Part shown: one piece after another, positions 22,162-26,581 of the stretch
Layout: every line of letters begins with the position of its first letter
Numbering within the stretch: position 1 is the stretch's first letter
Assembly: GCA_002482565.1 (NCBI GenBank)
Contig: DLGG01000139.1
Location: 9,708-36,288 of the forward strand
Direction: 5' to 3'
Length of the DNA stretch: 26,581 nucleotides
Origin: Solidesulfovibrio magneticus
GTDB lineage: Bacteria; Desulfobacterota; Desulfovibrionia; Desulfovibrionales; Desulfovibrionaceae
The notes under the pieces: model-generated
Told to the model about the DNA's origin: nothing
The model's input: the letters and a program-made list of their open reading frames with translations, nothing else
Database searches by the model: none
Translations under genes and position numbers: made by a program

Positions 22162-23547
22162 TTACAGCTGGAGTTCGAAGCGGGTTTCGGGAGCGTCGCG
22201 GTCGAGCCGATCCAGGAGCGCTTCCAGGAACTTCTCCATCAGGCGCATGGCCCCGGAGTAACCCACCGACGGGAAGTACTGGTGGCCGACGCGGTCGAGG
22301 ATCGGGAAGCCGTGGCGCACCAGCGGGATGTCCTCGTCACGGGCGACGTACTTGAGGTACGTGTTGCCGATAAGCAGATCGACCGGATCGTTCTTGATCC
22401 ACTGGTGGAGCAGGTACATGTCGGCTTCGCCGCCGCACTTGAACTTGCAGTCGTAAGGCACGTCCTTGAGCAGCTCGGTCATGCGCTCTTCGAAGTACTT
22501 ACCAGAGGTGCCCGTGACCGTGTAGGCCGGGATCATGCCCAGGGTGATGCAGAATTCCACCAGGGCCAAGAGCTGGTCGGGGTCGCCGGCCATGGCCACT
22601 TTCTTGCCGTAGAAGTACTGGCTGTAGTCGGAGAGCAGATCCACGACCTGGCCGCGTTCGAAGTTGATGGCATCGGGCACGGTCTTGCCGGAGACCTTGC
22701 GCAAGAGGTCCACGTAGCGGTCGGTGGCCTTGAGCCCGATGGGCAGGCCCATGACGTGGCCGGGCACCTTGAACTCGGCGTCCAGGAAGTTGACGGCGTC
22801 GGCGGTGGCCCAGCGGCCAAGGCCGATGGTGGCTTTGGCGTCGCCCATGCCGGCGATCTCGGCCGGGGTGGCTCCGGCGTCCGGGTACATCTCATAGTGG
22901 CCGGTCATGGGGCCATTGAGCACGCCGTTGGTGTCCGGGACCATGGTGATGTCGATGCCCATCATGTCGGCCAGGCGGCGCATCTCGGCCATGTCCGACG
23001 GCTCGCAGAAGCCGGGGATGACGTTGATCTTGCCGTTTGGCGTCCCGGTCTTGGCGACGAATCCCTTGAGGATGCCCTTGACCATGTTGGCGTAGCCGGT
23101 GACATGGGTGCCGACGTAGCTGGGGGTGCTGGCGTAGACGATGTGCTTGCCGGCCGGCACCTTGCCGTCGTCCTTGGCCTTCTGGGAGATCTGCATCAGG
23201 TCGTCGCCGATGGTCTCCGAGAGGCAGGTGGTGTGGATGGCGATGACCTCGGGGTCATACAGGGTGAAGATGTTGTCGATGGCGGTGATGAGGTTGGACT
23301 GGCCGCCGAAGACCGAGGAACCTTCGGTGAAGGAGGAGGTGCCGGCCACGACCGGCTCCTTGTAGTGCCGGGTCAGGGCGGAGCGGTGGTAGGCGCAGCA
23401 GCCCTGGGAACCGTGGCTATGGGGGAAACATCCCTTGACGCCAAGGGCCGCGTACATGGCGCCGACGGGCTGGCAGGTCTTGGCCGGGTTGACGGTGAGC
23501 GCCTTGCGTTCCTTGATCTCGCCGGTGGTGTGTCTTAACAGAGCCAT
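22162..23547 (-). CDS. nifK: Nitrogenase molybdenum-iron protein beta chain
   Basis: The 461-residue NifK pairs with NifD in the alpha2-beta2 dinitrogenase. P-cluster ligands are C25 (KTCQPVGA), C50 (SQGCCAYHR) and C108 (HTTCLSETIGDD), corresponding to Cys70, Cys95 and Cys153 of Azotobacter. Motifs FPHSHGSQGC and SSFTEGSSVFGG are standard. At 461 residues it is the short form without the N-terminal extension of proteobacterial Group I NifK, in keeping with anaerobe-type nitrogenases. A second Cys (C51) directly follows the ligand C50. The gene lies 31 bases after nifD. Confidence 0.97.
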   Translation of the reverse strand: MALLRHTTGEIKERKALTVNPAKTCQPVGAMYAALGVKGCFPHSHGSQGCCAYHRSALTRHYKEPVVAGTSSFTEGSSVFGGQSNLITAIDNIFTLYDPEVIAIHTTCLSETIGDDLMQISQKAKDDGKVPAGKHIVYASTPSYVGTHVTGYANMVKGILKGFVAKTGTPNGKINVIPGFCEPSDMAEMRRLADMMGIDITMVPDTNGVLNGPMTGHYEMYPDAGATPAEIAGMGDAKATIGLGRWATADAVNFLDAEFKVPGHVMGLPIGLKATDRYVDLLRKVSGKTVPDAINFERGQVVDLLSDYSQYFYGKKVAMAGDPDQLLALVEFCITLGMIPAYTVTGTSGKYFEERMTELLKDVPYDCKFKCGGEADMYLLHQWIKNDPVDLLIGNTYLKYVARDEDIPLVRHGFPILDRVGHQYFPSVGYSGAMRLMEKFLEALLDRLDRDAPETRFELQL

Positions 23548-23578
23548 ATGCTTTCCTTTCTCGCAATCGCGTGCGTTG

Positions 23579-25198
23579 CTAGGCCACGTAGGTGGCTTCG
23601 AGCTCGGGACCGTCGGTCTGCCAGGGTGCCTTGATAAGGTTCCAGACCTTGGTGTTCACCATGCGGTCGATGTCGCGGTACCAGTTGATGGCGCCGTTGA
23701 ACCCGGCGTAGGGGCCGCCCATGTCGTAGTTGTGCAGCTGCTTGAGCGGAATCCCCATCTTCTGGACGATGTACTTTTCCTTGATGCCGGCGCAGAAGAT
23801 GTCGGGCTTGTAGATCTCCAGGAGCTTTTCGGTCTCGTAGTGGTTAATGTCGTCGATGACCATGGCATCCTTGCCCATGCCGCCGATCATGCCCTCGTAG
23901 CCCTTGAAGTCCAGGCCCTTTTCGTTGAGGCGAGCCAGTTCCTCTTCGGTCTTGCGGGGCTTGTAGCGCTCGGGATCGGGATGGATTTCGAGTTCTTCGA
24001 TGTTTCGCGAGTCGGCGTCGATCTTGATGGTCGGCAGCACGTGGCGGCCTTCGTAGTCGTCGCGGTGGGCGAACTCGTAGCCCGCGCCCAGGATCTTCAT
24101 GCCAAGCTCCTTGAAGAGCTCCTGATAGTGGTGGGCCCGGGAGCCGCCGACGAAGAGCATGGCGGCCTTGCCGTCGGTACGCGGCTTGATCTCGTCCACG
24201 ACCGTTTTGACCTTTTCCAGCTCCTCGGCAATCACGGCCTCGGTGCGGTCGATGAGTTCCTGATCCTCGAAGTAGGCGGCCATGCGGCGCAGGGACTTGG
24301 CCGAGGCCTCGGCCCCGATGAAGTTCACCTTGATCCAGGGGATGCCGTACTTGGTCTCCATCATTTCGGCCACGTAGTTCAGCGACCGGTGGCACATGAC
24401 GGTGTTGAGGTCGGCGGCGTGGGCCTTGCGGAAGTCTTCCACGGTGGAGTTGCCGGAGAAGGTGGCGACCAGGGTGAAGCCGCACTTTTCCAGGATGCGC
24501 TCGATCTCGAAAGCGTCGCCGCCGATGTTGTACTCGCCCAGCATGTTGACCTTGAACTTGCCCTCGACTTCGACATCTTTCGTGCCGATGACATGCTTCA
24601 TGATCTGGTTGTTGGCGATGTGGTGGCCGGCGGACTGGGACACGCCCTTATAGCCTTCGCAGGAGTTGGCGAAGATGGTGATGCCCAGCTCTTCCTGCAT
24701 GGTGCGGGCCACGGCGTGGATGTCGTCGCCAATAAGGCCCACCGGGCAGGTGGAGAAGATGGAAATGGCCTTGGGATGGAAGTTGTCGTAGGCTTCCTGG
24801 ATGGCCGCGCGCAGCTTTTTCTCGCCGCCAAACACGATGTCGTGCTCGGTCATGTCGGTGGAGAAGGCGTAGGGGATATAGTTTTCCCCGTCCGGACCGG
24901 CGTCGGTCTGGTTGCGGCGGGTGAGCCAGGAGTAGAAGCCGCAGCCGATGGGGCCGTGGGTCAGGTTGACGATGTCCCGGGAGGGGCCGAGAACGACGCC
25001 CTTGCAGCCGGCGTAGGTGCAGCCGCGCTGGGTGATGATGCCGGGGATGGTGCGGACGTTGGACTGAATTTCGGGAATCGGTTCGCCGACCTCGGTGCCC
25101 GGGAGGATGGACTTGGCCCGCTTGCGCGCGACCTTGGTGGGCATCTTGGCGATCAATTCCTTCTTGATCTCTTCGACATTGGTGGGCTTGGTGCTCAT
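23579..25198 (-). CDS. nifD: Nitrogenase molybdenum-iron protein alpha chain
   Basis: The 539-residue NifD carries the P-cluster ligands C60 (RGCTYAGCKG), C86 (GPIGCGFYSW) and C151 (STCPVGLIGDD), and the FeMo-cofactor ligands C269 (VMCHRSLNYV) and H489 (QLHNYDMGGPYAGF). EGYKGVSQSAGHHIAN holds the cofactor-adjacent Gln and His. The distance between the two cofactor ligands is 220 residues against 167 in Azotobacter; the extra block of about 50 lies around residues 380-440 and is the insertion known from NifD of strict anaerobes. All ligands are intact, so this is a molybdenum nitrogenase, not VnfD or AnfD. It is preceded by nifI2 at a 51-base distance. Confidence 0.97.
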   Translation of the reverse strand: MSTKPTNVEEIKKELIAKMPTKVARKRAKSILPGTEVGEPIPEIQSNVRTIPGIITQRGCTYAGCKGVVLGPSRDIVNLTHGPIGCGFYSWLTRRNQTDAGPDGENYIPYAFSTDMTEHDIVFGGEKKLRAAIQEAYDNFHPKAISIFSTCPVGLIGDDIHAVARTMQEELGITIFANSCEGYKGVSQSAGHHIANNQIMKHVIGTKDVEVEGKFKVNMLGEYNIGGDAFEIERILEKCGFTLVATFSGNSTVEDFRKAHAADLNTVMCHRSLNYVAEMMETKYGIPWIKVNFIGAEASAKSLRRMAAYFEDQELIDRTEAVIAEELEKVKTVVDEIKPRTDGKAAMLFVGGSRAHHYQELFKELGMKILGAGYEFAHRDDYEGRHVLPTIKIDADSRNIEELEIHPDPERYKPRKTEEELARLNEKGLDFKGYEGMIGGMGKDAMVIDDINHYETEKLLEIYKPDIFCAGIKEKYIVQKMGIPLKQLHNYDMGGPYAGFNGAINWYRDIDRMVNTKVWNLIKAPWQTDGPELEATYVA

Positions 25199-25249
25199 CT
25201 CGCTGCTACCTCATTGGTCTTGGGGTCCGGGAACGTCCGCCAAACCGGG

Positions 25250-25624
25250 CTAGACGATGGCCGCTTCGCCGGCTTCGCCGGTCCTGACCCGCACGGAATC
25301 GGAGACGGGCAACACGAAGATCTTGCCGTCGCCGGCCTGGCCGGTCTTGTTGACGCTAATAAGGGCGTCCACAGCTTCCTTGACCTGATTGTCGGGGACC
25401 ACGATGGATATGATGCGCTTGGGGTACAGGCGGCCCTTGGTGCCCAGAAGCGCGATGGCTTCCTCGTTGCCGGCCGCGGCGCCGTCAAGCACCGCCTGAT
25501 TGACCAGACCCTTGCCGCGTCCGTAGCCCTCGCGGGCCACGAAGGCCGGGATGCCCGCGTCGGCCAAGGCCTTCTTGGTCTGGTTCATCTTGTTCATGCG
25601 GATGACCGCCATAATCTCCTTCAT
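25250..25624 (-). CDS. nifI2: PII-type nitrogenase regulator NifI2
   Basis: The 124-residue GlnB-family protein starts MKEIMAVIRMNKMNQTKKALADAGIPAF and has an extended T-loop region (REGYGRGKGLVNQAVLDG to LLGTKGRLYPKRIISIVV), which is the NifI2 type. GDGKIFVLPVSDSVRVRTGE is the PII C-terminal signature. With NifI1 it forms a hetero-oligomer that binds NifDK and switches nitrogenase off when ammonium is present; 2-oxoglutarate relieves the block, as shown in methanogens. It is located between nifI1 (11-base gap) and nifD, the usual order. Confidence 0.95.
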   Translation of the reverse strand: MKEIMAVIRMNKMNQTKKALADAGIPAFVAREGYGRGKGLVNQAVLDGAAAGNEEAIALLGTKGRLYPKRIISIVVPDNQVKEAVDALISVNKTGQAGDGKIFVLPVSDSVRVRTGEAGEAAIV

Positions 25625-25635
25625 GACACGCCCCC

Positions 25636-25965
25636 TTAGGCTTCCTTGACGCCGGAGGAGATGGTGTACATCTCTTCCACCGGGCTCACGAAGATCTTGC
25701 CGTCGCCGAAGGCTCCCTTGGAACCGCTGCGGGCGCTCTCCATGATGGTTTTGATCACGAAGTCCTTGTCGCAGTCAGGCACGACGCAGATGAGCATGAC
25801 CTTGGGGATCTCGTCGTACTGGATCTCGCCGATCTTGATGCCGCGCTGCTTGCCGCGACCGGCCACGTTGAACTTGGTGACGGCGGGGAAACCAGCGTCC
25901 ATCAGGGCGGACAGGACTTCATCGGTCTTCTCGGGGCGGACGATCGCTCTCACCATGGTCTGCAT
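25636..25965 (-). CDS. nifI1: PII-type nitrogenase regulator NifI1
   Basis: The 109-residue GlnB-family protein starts MQTMVRAIVRPEKTDEVLSALMDAGF. The T-loop (NVAGRGKQRGIKIGEIQYDEIPKVM) is short, as in NifI1, and the C-terminal signature is GDGKIFVSPVEEMYTISSG. It is the partner of NifI2 in post-translational control of nitrogenase. It is 61 bases downstream of nifH and 11 bases upstream of nifI2. Confidence 0.95.
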   Translation of the reverse strand: MQTMVRAIVRPEKTDEVLSALMDAGFPAVTKFNVAGRGKQRGIKIGEIQYDEIPKVMLICVVPDCDKDFVIKTIMESARSGSKGAFGDGKIFVSPVEEMYTISSGVKEA

Positions 25966-26026
25966 ATGAAATACTCCTTGCGTGTGTGCGTGTGTTGTCG
26001 TCGTGTCTCAGGCTGCCGGGGCGCTG

Positions 26027-26581
26027 CTAGTTGGCGATGCCGAAGTCGATGAGCAGCTTTTCCAGGGTGTTGATTTCCAAGGGCTTGGGGATGACGAACA
26101 TGTCGTTCTGGTCGATTTTTTTGGCCAGGGCGCGGTACTCGTCGGCCTGGGCGTGCTCGGGGGAGTAGTCGATGACCGTCTTGCGGTTGATCTCGGCCCG
26201 CTGCACCTGGTTTTCACGCGGCATGAAGTGGATCATCTGGGTGCCGAGCTGACGGCACAGTTCCTGGATCATCTGCTCTTCCTGGTCGACCTTGCGGCTG
26301 TTGCAGATGATGCCGCCCAGGCGCACGCCGCCGGTGTCGGCGTACTTCACGATGCCCTTGCAGATGTTGTTGGCGGCGTACATGGCCATCATTTCGCCGG
26401 AGCAGACGATGTAGATTTCCTCGGCCTTGCCGTCGCGGATGGGCATGGCGAAACCGCCGCACACGACGTCGCCGAGAACGTCGTAGAAGACGTAGTCGAG
26501 GTGCTTGTCTTCCTCGTAGGCGCCGAGCTGCTCCAGGAGGTTGATGGAGGTGATGATGCCGCGGCCGGCGCAGCCGACGCC
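26027..26581 (-). CDS. nifH: Nitrogenase iron protein, N-terminus beyond window
   Basis: The C-terminal 184 residues of NifH are present; the gene runs in frame off the right edge, so the P-loop and start are not visible. The fragment begins GVGCAGRGIITSINLLEQLG, which contains one [4Fe-4S] ligand Cys and the arginine that is ADP-ribosylated in DraT-containing bacteria. DVLGDVVCGGFAMPIR (switch II) carries the other Cys ligand. MMAMYAANNICKGI and HFMPRENQVQRAEINRKTVIDY follow as usual. NifH is the ATP-driven electron donor to NifDK. It is the first visible gene of the operon; its promoter lies outside the window. Confidence 0.97.
   Translation of the reverse strand, partial: GVGCAGRGIITSINLLEQLGAYEEDKHLDYVFYDVLGDVVCGGFAMPIRDGKAEEIYIVCSGEMMAMYAANNICKGIVKYADTGGVRLGGIICNSRKVDQEEQMIQELCRQLGTQMIHFMPRENQVQRAEINRKTVIDYSPEHAQADEYRALAKKIDQNDMFVIPKPLEINTLEKLLIDFGIAN

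Noticed and set aside
23435..25639. 734-residue plus-strand open frame across nifD and nifI2
   Set aside because: It is antisense to unmistakable nif genes; the product is a Val/Gly/Asp/Ala/His-rich translation typical of the complementary strand of GC-rich coding DNA. The 474-residue frame over nifK (22114-23538) is rejected for the same reason.
1..26581. CRISPR array, rRNA or tRNA genes
   Set aside because: Reading both strands showed no regularly spaced direct repeats and no cloverleaf or rRNA-like sequence that I could recognise.

Overview
The window looks like chromosomal DNA of a GC-rich anaerobic deltaproteobacterium, most likely a sulfate reducer of the Desulfovibrionaceae (Solidesulfovibrio/Desulfovibrio-like). 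This is inferred from three things: a nif operon with nifI1 and nifI2 between nifH and nifD, an NifD with the long internal insertion seen in strict anaerobes, and scattered GCCTCCGGCGGC-type palindromic repeats. The species cannot be fixed from the sequence alone.

Region 1 (1-8265) is ordinary chromosome. On the minus strand it holds a DUF1848 protein that runs off the left edge, a D-serine dehydratase (dsdA), a small zinc-ribbon protein, an APS-kinase-like protein paired with an aminoglycoside-phosphotransferase-fold kinase, and a 110-residue orphan. On the plus strand it holds a CsaA-type tRNA-binding protein and a 1002-residue NAD-dependent glutamate dehydrogenase.

Region 2 (8512-15590) is signalling and envelope: a receiver-TPR protein followed by a TPR protein, a translationally coupled lemA-DUF2207 pair on the minus strand, and a divergent PAS histidine kinase on the plus strand.

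Region 3 (15780-21600) is the accessory part. A cytoplasmic molybdopterin oxidoreductase overlaps by 4 bases a small gene that resembles antibiotic-biosynthesis-monooxygenase (ABM)-type proteins. That small gene is cut off after about 46 codons where the DNA turns abruptly AT-rich. The AT-rich island (about 17906-21395) carries exactly two intact genes, a Sir2-like NAD-hydrolase-type protein and a HerA/FtsK-type ATPase. This is the architecture of the Sir2-HerA anti-phage system, but here HerA has a KTSC domain fused to its C-terminus. No integrase, transposase or tRNA is visible. The right edge abuts a decayed second copy of the 3' end and terminator of the neighbouring nif-linked ferredoxin gene.

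Region 4 (21639-26581, minus strand) is the nitrogenase operon in the order nifH (partial)-nifI1-nifI2-nifD-nifK-[2Fe-2S] ferredoxin, closed by a strong intrinsic terminator. NifHDK form the molybdenum nitrogenase, NifI1/NifI2 are PII-type proteins that switch it off post-translationally, and the ferredoxin probably serves electron transfer or protection. A long hairpin lies between nifK and the ferredoxin gene.

The most interesting object is the Sir2-HerA-KTSC island wedged between a broken molybdoenzyme operon and the end of the nif operon.
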